Source: Vibrio sp. HB236076 (GTDB taxonomy: Bacteria > Pseudomonadota > Gammaproteobacteria > Enterobacterales > Vibrionaceae). From it: a DNA stretch of 64,000 nt. Below, piece by piece: positions 37,925 to 47,323 of the stretch. Position 1 is the stretch's first letter, and the number at the start of each line of letters is the position of its first letter. The notes below the pieces were generated by a model, which had not been told where the DNA came from, made no database searches, and saw only the letters and a list, made by a program, of their open reading frames with translations. Made by a program: the position numbers and the translations under genes. The stretch covers positions 1,674,001-1,738,000 of the forward strand of contig NZ_CP162601.1 of NCBI RefSeq assembly GCF_040957575.1. The letters run 5' to 3'.

Positions 37925-38213
37925 AGAGCTATTGTCCCTCTATTCTTTGATCGTATCTGGTACGTACAAGGTTAAAAATATACCACAATTATTCGTCATC
38001 AGTGACAACTTTCATCGTCGATTTTGACCTTGACTGCCCGATTCGTGATTAATTGTCGATAAAAGCATCAAAACTGGCTTATCAATCTGATTCATTAACA
38101 CTATTTATTAACGAAATTTCGATTTTCACTTCCGCTTCAACACTCTGCGCCTGTACCCCGCATCATTTGTCAGTATAATGTGACCACTTCTATATCAACG
38201 GAGACGATAGACG

Positions 38214-38927
38214 ATGAATGAAACTATCAATGTCGATCCAAACGAAATTGCAAAGTTCGAACAAATGGCTTCGCGCTGGTGGGACAAAAGCGGGGAATTT
38301 AAACCTTTACACCAGATAAACCCATTGCGTCTTAGCTATATTATCCAAGGCGCGGAAGGCATCTTTGGCAAGCGAGTGCTCGATGTCGGGTGTGGCGGCG
38401 GTATTTTAGCCGAGAGCATGGCCAAAGCCGGCGCCGAGGTGACCGGCCTCGACATGGGAAGAGAGCCTCTTGAGGTGGCCAGATTACACGCGCTTGAAAG
38501 TGGTGTCACCAATATTGAATACCTACAAGACACGATTGAATCACACGCCGAGCAGTACGCCGAGCGCTACGACGTTGTCACCTGCATGGAAATGCTTGAA
38601 CACGTCCCCGACCCTGAGTCCGTGGTGCGAGCTTGTGCTGCCTTAGTCAAACCCGGCGGTCATGTGTTTTTCTCCACCCTCAATCGCAATCTCAAATCTT
38701 ACCTTTTTGCCATTGTCGGCGCTGAACAGGTCATGAAAATCGTCCCGAAAGGCACCCATGAACACAGTAAGTTTATCCGCCCAAGTGAACTTTTTAACAT
38801 GATAGATCGCACCGATTTACAAGAGCAAGGTATTACGGGCTTACATTACAATCCATTGTTTGACCAGTACAAACTCGGCAGCAACGTCGATGTCAATTAC
38901 ATTATCCACACCCGTAAAATCGGCTAA
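38214..38927 (+). CDS. ubiG: Ubiquinone biosynthesis O-methyltransferase UbiG
   Basis: 237 aa (E. coli 240). SAM-dependent enzyme catalysing both O-methylations of ubiquinone synthesis. The start [29 protein letters not shown] is characteristic; motif [17 protein letters not shown] (about 55-70), EVTGLDMG and [14 protein letters not shown] follow. GGAG lies about 10 nt upstream of the ATG. Divergent from gyrA and upstream of nrdA, an order conserved in enterics and vibrios. Confidence 0.96.
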   Translation: MNETINVDPNEIAKFEQMASRWWDKSGEFKPLHQINPLRLSYIIQGAEGIFGKRVLDVGCGGGILAESMAKAGAEVTGLDMGREPLEVARLHALESGVTNIEYLQDTIESHAEQYAERYDVVTCMEMLEHVPDPESVVRACAALVKPGGHVFFSTLNRNLKSYLFAIVGAEQVMKIVPKGTHEHSKFIRPSELFNMIDRTDLQEQGITGLHYNPLFDQYKLGSNVDVNYIIHTRKIG

Positions 38928-39274
38928 ATAAGGCGGCCTCAAACAACGAGTCCAGCGGCTGATATCAAGGCGCTGATATCAAGACACTGAGCGAGCAGTC
39001 ATCGCCCACTCAGCGTCTTTCTCGGTCGTGTGCCACACTGAGTACGCTACGCCGTGGTGACCTTTTTCACCATAGCATCCCACCGGTTTGACCGCGAGCA
39101 TGAGCAGGCAGTAAACGCAATGCGATTTCTTATACAGAATAGCGCAAAGATCAAGTAATTTTTTTTTCTAACTGGTCATCTTTAATCCGATGATCACCAT
39201 GTCAATTTTGATGACTACGTCTGCCCTTTGCTTCTCAGTGAGTAGCTACTTACAGATTTTTTTCTCTTAGCGAG

Positions 39275-39283
39275 TTATCCACA
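39275..39283 (+). promoter_or_regulatory. DnaA box
   Basis: TTATCCACA is the exact high-affinity DnaA 9-mer. It lies 20 bp upstream of the predicted nrdA -35. In E. coli, DnaA boxes upstream of nrdAB tie its transcription to replication. Confidence 0.6.
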
Positions 39284-39303
39284 AGTCATCCCAAAGTCAT
39301 GCC

Positions 39304-39332
39304 TTGAAATGCCCGACAAATAGCTCTATCTT
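39304..39332 (+). promoter_or_regulatory. Candidate nrdA promoter
   Basis: TTGAAA (39304-39309), 17-bp spacer, TATCTT (39327-39332). It lies between the DnaA box and the NrdR-like sites, the expected order. Confidence 0.5.
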
Positions 39333-39351
39333 GTATCCAAAATAAATAAGA

Positions 39352-39388
39352 CCCCTACATCTAGTGTTTACCTCACTAGATGTTGATA
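39352..39388. promoter_or_regulatory. Candidate paired NrdR boxes
   Basis: Two NrdR-like 16-mers (best from 39352, CCCCTACATCTAGTGT, 12 of 16 to ACACTATATATAGTGT; weaker from 39373), 21 bp apart. They overlap a perfect 10-bp inverted repeat, ACATCTAGTG (39357-39366) and CACTAGATGT (39374-39383). Confidence 0.45.
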
Positions 39389-39403
39389 AATGGTGTGTGA
39401 ATA

Positions 39404-41686
39404 ATGAACCAACAACTTACTGTCACTAAACGCGATGGTCGCAAAGAGTCGATTGATCTCGATAAGATCCATCGCGTGATCTCTTGGGCGGCTGAAGATT
39501 TAAACAACGTTTCCGTTTCTCAGGTCGCATTGCGCGCGCATATCCAATTTTACGATGGCATCACGACCTCTGACATCCACGAAACCATTATTAAATCCGC
39601 TGCTGATTTGATTTCAGAAGAGTCGCCTGATTATCAATATCTCGCCGCTCGCTTGGCCGTTTTTCACTTGCGCAAAAAAGCCTACGGTCAATACGAGCCG
39701 CCGCGCCTTTTCAACCATGTGCAAAAAATGGTTGAAGCCGGTAAGTACGACAAACACCTGTTGGCCGACTACACGGAAGCGGAATTTGATCAACTCGATG
39801 CTTTCATCGAGCACACTCGCGATCTCAACTTCTCTTACGCGGCAGTAAAACAGCTCGAAGGTAAGTACTTTGTACAAAACCGCGTCACCGGTCAGATTTA
39901 TGAAAGTGCACAGTTCTTGTACATCCTAGTCGCCGCTTGTTTGTTTGCCAATTATCCCAAAGCGACTCGCCTTGACTACATTAAGCGCTTCTACGACGCC
40001 ACCTCAACGTTTAAGATTTCGCTGCCCACCCCCATCATGTCGGGTGTGCGTACGCCAACGCGTCAGTTCAGCTCTTGCGTCTTAATTGAGTGTGGTGATA
40101 GCCTAGATTCAATCAATGCAACAGCAAGCTCTATCGTGCGCTACGTGTCACAGCGAGCGGGTATTGGGATCAATGCGGGCCGTATTCGCGCCCTTGGCTC
40201 AGAAATTCGCGGTGGCGAAGCCTTCCACACCGGCTGTGTTCCTTTTTACAAGTACTTTCAAACCGCTGTTAAATGTTGTTCTCAAGGCGGGGTGCGCGGC
40301 GGTGCGGCCACGGTTTTTTACCCGTTCTGGCACGGTGAAGCTCAGTCACTATTGGTTTTGAAAAACAACCGTGGTGTTGAAGAAAACCGCGTGCGTCACA
40401 TGGACTATGGTGTACAGCTCAACCGTTTGATGTACCAACGCTTAGTCAAAGGTGGCAACATTACCCTGTTTTCACCGTCCGACGTTCCTGGCTTGTACGA
40501 CGCTTTCTTCGAAGATCAAGATGAGTTTGAAAGACTCTATGTGCAATACGAACAAGACGAGAGCATCAAGAAGACCACCGTCAAAGCACTCGACATGTTC
40601 ACCCTCTTAATGCAAGAGCGTGCATCAACGGGTCGTATTTACATTCAAAACGTCGATCACTGTAACACGCACAGCCCCTTTGATCCTAAGGTTGCCCCGG
40701 TTCGCCAATCGAACTTGTGCTTGGAAATTGCATTGCCAACCAAACCGTTAAACAATGTCGAAGACGAGAACGGCGAAATTGCCTTGTGTACGCTTTCTGC
40801 GTTTAACTTGGGTGAAATCAACCATCTCGACGATTTTGAAGAATTAGCTGATCTGGTTGTACGCGCACTTGATGCCCTACTCGACTATCAAGATTACCCA
40901 CTGCCAGCGGCACGTCGTTCAACTATGAATCGCCGTACTTTAGGTGTGGGTGTGATCAACTACGCCTACTACCTAGCAAAAAATGGTCTGAAATATTCAG
41001 ATGGCAGTGCCAATGCACTGACTCATCGCACGTTTGAAGCCATGCAATATTACTTGCTCAAAGCATCGGTAAATTTAGCCAAAGAATTTGGCCGTTGCCA
41101 CGCGTTTAACGAAACCAATTACGCCAAAGGCCTTATGCCAATTGACACCTACAAAAAAGACGTCGATAACATTTGTGCTGAGCCTTTGCACTATGATTGG
41201 GATGGTTTACGCCAAGAGATCATGGAACACGGTCTTCGCAACTCAACCTTAACCGCGTTAATGCCTTCAGAAACGTCTTCGCAGATCTCAAATGCCACCA
41301 ACGGCATTGAGCCACCGCGTGGTTTTGTCTCTGTTAAAGCGTCTAAAGACGGCATTCTCAAGCAAGTGGTGCCTGAGTACACCGAGCTAAAAAATCAGTA
41401 CGAACTGCTGTGGAGTCTCGAAAACAACAACGGCTACCTACACCTCGTTGGGATCATGCAAAAATTTGTTGACCAAGCCATTTCGGCCAATACCAATTAT
41501 GATCCAAGTCGTTTTGAAACCAGTAAAGTACCGATGAAGGTCTTGTTGCAAGATCTGCTCACCGCGTATAAATTTGGCGTCAAAACCCTTTACTATCACA
41601 ACACCCGCGATGGCGCGAGTGACGATCAGTCCGGTAAAGTGGTAGCTCAAGACGACGATTGCGCCGGCGGCGGTTGTAAAATTTAA
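39404..41686 (+). CDS. nrdA: Ribonucleotide reductase class Ia, alpha subunit
   Basis: 760 aa (E. coli NrdA 761). Reduces ribonucleoside diphosphates with NrdB. An N-terminal ATP cone (VTKRDGRKESIDLDKIHRVI, residues about 6-95) gives dATP feedback. Active-site residues are SSCVLIECGDSLDSI (Cys225), NLCLEIALPT (Asn437, Cys439, Glu441), ALCTLSAFNLG (Cys462), and the C-terminal redox pair in CAGGGCKI, all by E. coli numbering. First gene of nrdA-nrdB-yfaE; the ribosome site before the ATG is weak. Confidence 0.98.
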   Translation: MNQQLTVTKRDGRKESIDLDKIHRVISWAAEDLNNVSVSQVALRAHIQFYDGITTSDIHETIIKSAADLISEESPDYQYLAARLAVFHLRKKAYGQYEPPRLFNHVQKMVEAGKYDKHLLADYTEAEFDQLDAFIEHTRDLNFSYAAVKQLEGKYFVQNRVTGQIYESAQFLYILVAACLFANYPKATRLDYIKRFYDATSTFKISLPTPIMSGVRTPTRQFSSCVLIECGDSLDSINATASSIVRYVSQRAGIGINAGRIRALGSEIRGGEAFHTGCVPFYKYFQTAVKCCSQGGVRGGAATVFYPFWHGEAQSLLVLKNNRGVEENRVRHMDYGVQLNRLMYQRLVKGGNITLFSPSDVPGLYDAFFEDQDEFERLYVQYEQDESIKKTTVKALDMFTLLMQERASTGRIYIQNVDHCNTHSPFDPKVAPVRQSNLCLEIALPTKPLNNVEDENGEIALCTLSAFNLGEINHLDDFEELADLVVRALDALLDYQDYPLPAARRSTMNRRTLGVGVINYAYYLAKNGLKYSDGSANALTHRTFEAMQYYLLKASVNLAKEFGRCHAFNETNYAKGLMPIDTYKKDVDNICAEPLHYDWDGLRQEIMEHGLRNSTLTALMPSETSSQISNATNGIEPPRGFVSVKASKDGILKQVVPEYTELKNQYELLWSLENNNGYLHLVGIMQKFVDQAISANTNYDPSRFETSKVPMKVLLQDLLTAYKFGVKTLYYHNTRDGASDDQSGKVVAQDDDCAGGGCKI

Positions 41687-41751
41687 GACATACATACATC
41701 TAAAAAGATTCCTGACATTGCCTCAGGGGTCTTAGTTTATTGAGGCTCGAC

Positions 41752-42885
41752 ATGGCATACAGTACTTTTTCTCAACAAAAAAATGATCAGCTTAAAGAAC
41801 CAATGTTCTTAGGCCAATCGGTGAATGTAGCTCGCTACGATCAACAAAAATACGAAGTGTTTGAAAAGCTCATCGAAAAACAACTGTCTTTCTTTTGGCG
41901 TCCAGAAGAAGTTGACGTATCCAGTGATCGCATCGATTACGCCAAGCTTCCTGAGCACGAAAAACACATTTTCTTGTCCAACCTAAAATACCAAACTCTG
42001 CTTGATTCTATTCAAGGCCGCAGCCCAAACGTCGCGCTGCTGCCAATCGTTTCTCTTCCTGAGTTGGAAACCTGGATTGAGACCTGGTCGTTCTCTGAAA
42101 CGATTCACTCTCGCTCATACACTCACATTATCCGCAACATCGTCAACGACCCGGCGGCGGTTTTTGACGACATCGTTGAAAATGAGCACATTCTAAAACG
42201 CGCCAAAGACATTGCTCACTACTACGACAACTTGATCACCATGACCAATGATTACCATCGTTACGGCGAAGGGACTCATACGATTCAAGGTGAGGAAGTG
42301 ACCATCAGCAAGCACGCTTTGAAAAAGCAACTCTACTTGTGCTTGATGTCTGTCAATGCGCTAGAAGCCATCCGCTTTTACGTCAGCTTTGCCTGTTCTT
42401 TTGCTTTTGCAGAACGCGAATTGATGGAGGGCAATGCCAAAATCATTAAACTGATTGCTCGTGATGAAGCACTTCACCTCACCGGTACTCAACACATGAT
42501 CAACCTACTGCGCAACGGTCAAGATGATTTTAGCTTTATCCAGATTGCAGAAGAGTGTAAGCAAGAGTGCTTTGACTTGTTTAAAGAAGCAGCAGAGCAA
42601 GAAAAAGAATGGGCGGAATACCTGTTTAAAGACGGCTCTATGATTGGTCTTAACCGCGAAATCTTATGCCAATACGTTGAGTACATCACCAACATTCGCA
42701 TGAACGCCGTTGGTTTACCTGCCGCCTATCCAGAAGCCACCACCAATCCAATTCCCTGGATCAATGCATGGCTGTCTTCGGACAACGTTCAAGTGGCACC
42801 ACAAGAAGCGGAAATCAGCTCTTACCTGGTTGGCCAAATCGACAATGAAGTCAGCAACGACGACTTTGAGGGCTTTGAACTTTAA
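41752..42885 (+). CDS. nrdB: Ribonucleotide reductase class Ia, beta subunit
   Basis: 377 aa from the ATG at 41752 (GAGG 6 nt upstream); E. coli NrdB is 376. It holds the diferric centre and tyrosyl radical: [11 protein letters not shown] contains the radical Tyr122, with iron ligands in [13 protein letters not shown] and [14 protein letters not shown]. The C-terminal [14 protein letters not shown] end is the docking tail for NrdA. The gene ends in TAATG, sharing one base with yfaE, so translation is coupled. Confidence 0.98.
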   Translation: MAYSTFSQQKNDQLKEPMFLGQSVNVARYDQQKYEVFEKLIEKQLSFFWRPEEVDVSSDRIDYAKLPEHEKHIFLSNLKYQTLLDSIQGRSPNVALLPIVSLPELETWIETWSFSETIHSRSYTHIIRNIVNDPAAVFDDIVENEHILKRAKDIAHYYDNLITMTNDYHRYGEGTHTIQGEEVTISKHALKKQLYLCLMSVNALEAIRFYVSFACSFAFAERELMEGNAKIIKLIARDEALHLTGTQHMINLLRNGQDDFSFIQIAEECKQECFDLFKEAAEQEKEWAEYLFKDGSMIGLNREILCQYVEYITNIRMNAVGLPAAYPEATTNPIPWINAWLSSDNVQVAPQEAEISSYLVGQIDNEVSNDDFEGFEL

Positions 42886-43163
42886 TGCCTTCAATTCATA
42901 TTAATGATGCGATTTTGATTGAATCTAACGATACCGATACCTTGTTAGAAACAATGGAAAAAGCCGGCTTGCAACCTGAGTACCATTGTCGTGATGGCCA
43001 TTGTGGTAGCTGTAAGTGTGGCATCACGACCGGTGAAGTGGATTATGTTGGCTTTCCGTTGGCTTATTTGGCACCCGGTGAAGTGTTGCCTTGTATCGCC
43101 AAAGCAAAATCATCCATTTCATTACACAATGTGAATTACAACATTAATGTAAAAAGCGCCTAG
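42885..43163 (+). CDS. yfaE: YfaE-type [2Fe-2S] ferredoxin
   Basis: 92 aa (E. coli YfaE 84). Plant-type ferredoxin: cluster Cys in YHCRDGHCGSCKCG and EVLPCIA. YfaE re-reduces the NrdB diiron centre to maintain the tyrosyl radical in E. coli. Starts in the nrdB stop codon, last of the operon. Confidence 0.94.
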   Translation: MPSIHINDAILIESNDTDTLLETMEKAGLQPEYHCRDGHCGSCKCGITTGEVDYVGFPLAYLAPGEVLPCIAKAKSSISLHNVNYNINVKSA

Positions 43164-43170
43164 CGCTCAG

Positions 43171-43341
43171 TAATAATCTGATTAAGTCTGGGGTAATGAT
43201 AGCGCCGGAAAATCGTGAGAATAAGGCAATCTTTTTCTTATAAAAATAAGAACCTCAGTCGTTATTCTACCTGTGATTGCCTTAACGACGTTATCGATTC
43301 TTTACAGGCTAGGATAAGCCGCTATTGAGTTAGATTGGTTT
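43171..43341. repeat. Dispersed element with TACCAATCT/AGATTGGTA ends, copy B
   Basis: About 171 bp starting TAATAATCTGATTAAGTCT, 7 bp after the yfaE stop, and ending GAGTTAGATTGGTT. It shares CCTCAGTCGTTATTC and CTTAACGACGTTATCGA blocks with copy C. Confidence 0.72.
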
Positions 43342-43370
43342 TAGCGCTTGCCTCGTCGGGCTAGACAATA

Positions 43371-43404
43371 AAAAAGCCAAGTGATTCGTATCACTTGGCT
43401 TTTT
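43371..43404. terminator. Bidirectional terminator between yfaE and the CinA-like gene
   Basis: GCCAAGTGAT and ATCACTTGGC pair over 10 bp around TCGT, with A- and T-runs extending the stem on both sides. Confidence 0.93.
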
Positions 43405-43422
43405 GTTATCCCATCATTCGCG

Positions 43423-44664
43423 CTAAGAAAGCACCGTTGAGGCCGTTTTTGGCAACCACAAACTGCGCTTGGTTTCGATGAAATGGTACTGGCCAAAACG
43501 CGGCTGCGATTGTAAAAAACGCCTCAATAGATCAATCGCAATCGTGGCGATCACCTTGCGCTGCTCTTCACGACTGTAACCGACTCTCAGTTGGTACACC
43601 CCGCCCCACTCACCACTGGCGTCGGCCATGGCGACAGCACAGCAATGGTTATCATCTAGCTCCGTCGTCACTAAGGACAAATCCGTGTCACATTTTTCTC
43701 TGGTGGCTGCGGCTAACGCAAACGCCCCCGCTAAGGCGTCGTTGTCGTGTTCGAGGCTATGTGTTGGCAACAACCAAGAGTGGCGCAATTGGCCCGATGC
43801 GGTCTCATCATCGTGTAACCACGCGCTGAGATGACCAAAGGTGCTTTGCTCTGCTAGTGACAAAGTGAGTTGCTTTTCTTGCAGGTGACGACCGATTAAT
43901 TGGGTCACGGACTGATCAATACTCAAAGTATAGTCTTTAACGATGTTGTGAATAAGGGCCATGACTTTCGCCCTCGTCTCCAAGTCGCCTTGTGGGCCAA
44001 ACAATTTTATCTCGATAAAAGGCAAAGCCGAGCGATAACCTAAAAAATACCCTTCTGGCAACTGCAGTGCACTCAGTAAATCGCCCAAGCCTGACTCACT
44101 ATGACCAAAAGTATAAAAGCGACTACACGCTAGCGGTGTGTGTTGAGGAAATTGCTGCTGTAGAAAGGGAATAATCTGCGTTTTTACCATCAATTTAAAC
44201 TCTTTCGGCACACCAGGGGTAAAGAACATTAATGCGCGATTGAGCAACATAGAAAAACCGCAGGCCGTACCAATCGAGTTGGGGATCATCTCTGCCCCTT
44301 GCGGCAATAACGCCTGCTTGGCATTGCTCTTTGTCACCACGCGACCTTTAGCAGCAAAGCGCTCGGTGAGGGTTTCTAACCACGAGTGATTCATTTCAAG
44401 TTCGACCTCATTGGCATTGGCGGCCGCTTGTGCAGAAAGATCATCGCTGGTCGGGCCCAGCCCACCGTTGACAAACACCACATCGTGATTGAGGCTCAAC
44501 ATAATCAATTCTTGCGTCAAGGCGCTTAGGCTGTCACCGATAGTACTGCGCTTGGTCAGTGTAAAACCGTGCTCGAAGCAGTATTCTCCGAGCCAAGCCG
44601 CATTAGTGTCGACAATATCACCATGCAAGACTTCTTCCCCTGTGCTCAACATCGCAATTTTCAC
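43423..44664 (-). CDS. CinA-like protein (YfaY type) with altered C-terminal domain
   Basis: 413 aa from a GTG at 44664 (AAGG 7 nt upstream); the frame continues to 44718 but without a ribosome site. The N-terminal COG1058 domain (about 1-165) starts VKIAMLSTGEEVLHGDIVDTNAAWL and has VFVNGGLGPTSDD and FFTPGVPKEFKLM, the molybdopterin-binding-like fold of ADP-ribose pyrophosphatase/CinA proteins. The C-terminal PncC-like domain lacks the NMN deamidase signature AESCTGG; the equivalent stretch reads AEQSTFG (about 270), so deamidation of NMN is unlikely, as for E. coli YfaY. It ends convergently with yfaE. Confidence 0.82.
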   Translation of the reverse strand: MKIAMLSTGEEVLHGDIVDTNAAWLGEYCFEHGFTLTKRSTIGDSLSALTQELIMLSLNHDVVFVNGGLGPTSDDLSAQAAANANEVELEMNHSWLETLTERFAAKGRVVTKSNAKQALLPQGAEMIPNSIGTACGFSMLLNRALMFFTPGVPKEFKLMVKTQIIPFLQQQFPQHTPLACSRFYTFGHSESGLGDLLSALQLPEGYFLGYRSALPFIEIKLFGPQGDLETRAKVMALIHNIVKDYTLSIDQSVTQLIGRHLQEKQLTLSLAEQSTFGHLSAWLHDDETASGQLRHSWLLPTHSLEHDNDALAGAFALAAATREKCDTDLSLVTTELDDNHCCAVAMADASGEWGGVYQLRVGYSREEQRKVIATIAIDLLRRFLQSQPRFGQYHFIETKRSLWLPKTASTVLS

Positions 44665-44787
44665 AGAATTACCTTCGCCATTTTTGATTTTTATTGAAAA
44701 CAGATTACTCGATAGCAAGCGGCATGTATATCATCGCCGTGTAAAAATCGCCACAAATCACACCCTGGATCTCGCTTTTCACATGGT

Positions 44788-44814
44788 AAAAAAATCAGCA
44801 CCGAAGTGCTGATT
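44788..44814 (-). terminator. Terminator of the norspermidine operon
   Basis: AATCAGCAC (44793-44801) and GTGCTGATT (44806-44814) around CGAA; U-run on the minus strand just after nspC. Confidence 0.85.
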
Positions 44815-44823
44815 GTCAATGCG

Positions 44824-45954
44824 TTAGCGAACAGACCATTGCGACAAGCTGCGCTTAAAGTCTTGATAATCAAACTCGTTGAGTTTATCAATGCGGCCAT
44901 CTTGGCGCTGACAGTACACCGACGGCATTCTCAACCCGTTAAACCAATTGAGCTTAACCATGGTATACCCTGCGCTGTCAGCAATGTGCAGGCGCTGGCC
45001 TATGGTTAACGGCTGCTCAAAACGCGCCACACAGAACTGATCGCCGGCCAGACAAGAACAAGAGCCGATCACGTACTCGTGCTCGCCTTCATCACTGCTT
45101 TCTTTCACCGTTGCTGGCTCATTGTAAATCAAGGTATCAAGCCGGTGCGCTTCTGTCGCCGAGTCAACAATCGCGGTTTTCATCCCATTTTCAACAATGT
45201 CTACCACGCTCACAACCAGATCGGTGGTTTGGGTAATAATGGCTTCACCCGGCTCTAAGTAGAGTTGTACTTGATGCTTTTCTGCAAAGGCTTTCAGACC
45301 GTCAGCTAACTTGTCCAGCTCATAACCTGGCCAAGTAAAGAAGACGCCACCGCCCAGGCTCACCCATTCAAGTTGATCAAGGTATACGCCAAACTGCTCG
45401 GAAATCGAATCTAACAAGGCCAAGAACGCATCGGCGTCTTTGTTCTCGCAGTTCATGTGAAACATCGCCCCATCGAGCTGTTCGAACATCTCAGCACTGA
45501 GCTGATCTTTTTGTACCCCAAGGCGAGAAAAGGTTCGCGCTGGGTTGGCTAAATCCTGACCGGCGTAACTGACCCCTGGGTTGATACGCAGCCCCAAAGA
45601 CGCCTTGCCTTTGACCAAGTGTTGATAAGCCTCGAATTGATGATAAGAGTTAAAAATCATCTTATTACAGATATCCGCAACTTCGAGTACGTCCGCCTCG
45701 CTATAGCCCACACTGTAAGCGTGAGTTTCACCGCCAAAGGTTTCGTGGCCCAGTTTCACTTCGTAAGGGCCGCTGCTGGTGGTGCCGTCTAAGTATGGTT
45801 TGATCAGATCAAACACGCCCCAGGTTGAAAAACACTTCAACGCCAAAACCAATTTGACGCCGGAGCGCGCTTTTAAGTCACGCGCTTTTTCTAAGTTAGC
45901 AATGAGCTTTTGCTCATCAATCATAAAATACGGTGTCGTTAGGGAAGAATTCAC
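44824..45954 (-). CDS. nspC: Carboxynorspermidine decarboxylase
   Basis: 376 aa. PLP enzyme of the alanine-racemase fold (group IV decarboxylase) that converts carboxynorspermidine to norspermidine, and carboxyspermidine to spermidine. The PLP lysine is in [19 protein letters not shown] (about 35-53), the glycine loop in [14 protein letters not shown], the substrate-binding EPGEAI follows, and CSCLAGDQF near 300 holds the active-site Cys of the partner subunit. Third gene of dat-ddc, dehydrogenase, nspC. Norspermidine is a biofilm signal in vibrios. Confidence 0.95.
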   Translation of the reverse strand: MNSSLTTPYFMIDEQKLIANLEKARDLKARSGVKLVLALKCFSTWGVFDLIKPYLDGTTSSGPYEVKLGHETFGGETHAYSVGYSEADVLEVADICNKMIFNSYHQFEAYQHLVKGKASLGLRINPGVSYAGQDLANPARTFSRLGVQKDQLSAEMFEQLDGAMFHMNCENKDADAFLALLDSISEQFGVYLDQLEWVSLGGGVFFTWPGYELDKLADGLKAFAEKHQVQLYLEPGEAIITQTTDLVVSVVDIVENGMKTAIVDSATEAHRLDTLIYNEPATVKESSDEGEHEYVIGSCSCLAGDQFCVARFEQPLTIGQRLHIADSAGYTMVKLNWFNGLRMPSVYCQRQDGRIDKLNEFDYQDFKRSLSQWSVR

Positions 45955-45971
45955 AATGCACTCTCTATGAT

Positions 45972-45996
45972 AAAAGGCCGATGAAATTCATCGGCC
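45972..45996 (-). terminator. Intra-operon hairpin before nspC
   Basis: GGCCGATGA (45976-45984) and TCATCGGCC (45988-45996) form a tight 9-bp stem with a 3-nt loop, followed on the minus strand by UUUUAUC. It lies in the 49-bp gap between the dehydrogenase gene and nspC and may be a partial terminator or an mRNA-stabilising stem. Confidence 0.6.
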
Positions 45997-46003
45997 AATC
46001 GTT

Positions 46004-47248
46004 TTATTTTAAGATTTGAATGTTTGGCTGTCCGACTTCAAGCTCTTGAACGTGCCAGTCAAGGCCAATACCCGGCATCGTCTCAAGGAAAGGATCGGGA
46101 TCGAGCTGTTCCATGTTAAACACCCCAGCCTCTGCCCATTTACCATTAAAGAACTGCAAAGCCGCTGTAATAGCTGGTACACCCGTGGTATAGGAAATCG
46201 CTTGGTGTTCGACATCCTCGTAGGCCACTTCGTGATCAGCGTTATTGTAAATAAACACGCTGCGCTCTTGGCCATCTTTGCGACCTTGAACCCAAGTACC
46301 AATACAAGTTTTGCCTGTATATCCTGGCGCTAATGACGTCGGATCGGGTAATAATGCTTTAAGTACGTGCAACGGTTGCACTTCGCGGCCATCAGGCAAT
46401 ACCACAGGGTCTGGGCTAAGCAAACCGATATCGCGCATGCAATTAAAATAGTTGAGGTATTTATCACCAAAGCCCATCCAAAACTCGATGCGCTTGGCTG
46501 GAATAAACTCTTTCATTGAACGCACTTCGTCGTGCGCCATCGAGTAAACCTTGTGTTTGCCAACCAAAGGAAAATCAAATTCAAACATTCGCGAGTGGCA
46601 CTCGACTTGTTTCCACTCACCATTTTCCCAATAGAAAGAGTCCCCTTGAATTTCCAACATATTGGTTTCAGGGTCGAAGTTAGTAGCAAACTTTTTGCCG
46701 TGATCACCAGCGTTAACGTCCATCACATCAATGGTATCGATGTCATCGAATAGGTGTTTCACCGCGTAAGCGGCAAAGACGCTCACCACGCCTGGATCAA
46801 AGCCCGCGCCGAGAATACCAGTGATGCCGGCCTCAGCAAACTTTTCACGATAACCCCATTGCCAATCGTACGCCTGTGGTACTTGCTGGCCTTCAGAGCA
46901 CAAATCTACCGCCACAGAGGTGTCTAAATACGATACTTTGGTTTGGTAGCAGGCTTCCATGATGGCCATGTTGACCCAAGGAGGTCCAGCGTTGATCACT
47001 AAGTCTGGCTTGACCTCTTTGATAAGAGCCACCAACGCATCCACGTCGTCGGCATTGACCGCGCGTGCGGTTAAGCCTTTGCTGGTATCTTTGCGATTTT
47101 GTTTTTTTTCAATCGACTCAATGATTTTTTCACATTTGCTTACCGTACGTGAAGCAATGGTAATGTCACCGAGTACATCGTTATTTTGGGCTGCCTTGTG
47201 AGCAATCACCCATCCAACACCTCCGGCACCAATTTGCAAAACTGCCAT
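46004..47248 (-). CDS. Carboxynorspermidine/carboxyspermidine dehydrogenase
   Basis: 414 aa from the ATG at 47248; an ATG two codons earlier lies nearer the AAGGA site and is possible. The enzyme condenses aspartate beta-semialdehyde with 1,3-diaminopropane (or putrescine) and reduces the product with NADPH. Rossmann start VLQIGAGGVGWVIAHKAAQ; then GPPWVNMAIMEACYQTKVSYLDT, GAGFDPGVVSVFAAYA and the DVNAGDHGKKFATNFDPETN segment, all as I remember from Vibrio. Related in fold to saccharopine dehydrogenase. Middle gene of the norspermidine operon. Confidence 0.95.
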   Translation of the reverse strand: MAVLQIGAGGVGWVIAHKAAQNNDVLGDITIASRTVSKCEKIIESIEKKQNRKDTSKGLTARAVNADDVDALVALIKEVKPDLVINAGPPWVNMAIMEACYQTKVSYLDTSVAVDLCSEGQQVPQAYDWQWGYREKFAEAGITGILGAGFDPGVVSVFAAYAVKHLFDDIDTIDVMDVNAGDHGKKFATNFDPETNMLEIQGDSFYWENGEWKQVECHSRMFEFDFPLVGKHKVYSMAHDEVRSMKEFIPAKRIEFWMGFGDKYLNYFNCMRDIGLLSPDPVVLPDGREVQPLHVLKALLPDPTSLAPGYTGKTCIGTWVQGRKDGQERSVFIYNNADHEVAYEDVEHQAISYTTGVPAITAALQFFNGKWAEAGVFNMEQLDPDPFLETMPGIGLDWHVQELEVGQPNIQILK

Positions 47249-47323
47249 GCGCATTTATCCTTTATTGTTGGCTTTAAAGCCTGATATTGATGGGCGCATG
47301 CCTTTGTACATGCACCCGATTAC

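Larger units (their letters stand above)
38928..39403. other. nrdA control region
   Basis: 476 bp without a gene. From left: a tandem 12-bp direct repeat (GCTGATATCAAG at 38958 and 38972), a weak ubiG terminator (GACACTGAG at 38983 with CTCAGCGTC at 39009), then a DnaA box, a promoter and candidate NrdR sites before nrdA. Confidence 0.6.

Noticed and set aside
38081..38096. ATCAATCTGATTCATT as another dispersed-element end upstream of ubiG
   Set aside because: Only one end matches over about 15 bp; no right end or internal blocks found.
47293..47318. Hairpin between the fused diaminobutyrate gene and the dehydrogenase gene
   Set aside because: Short arms with a mismatch (GGG-GCATG/CATGC-CCC) and no U-run; probably chance.
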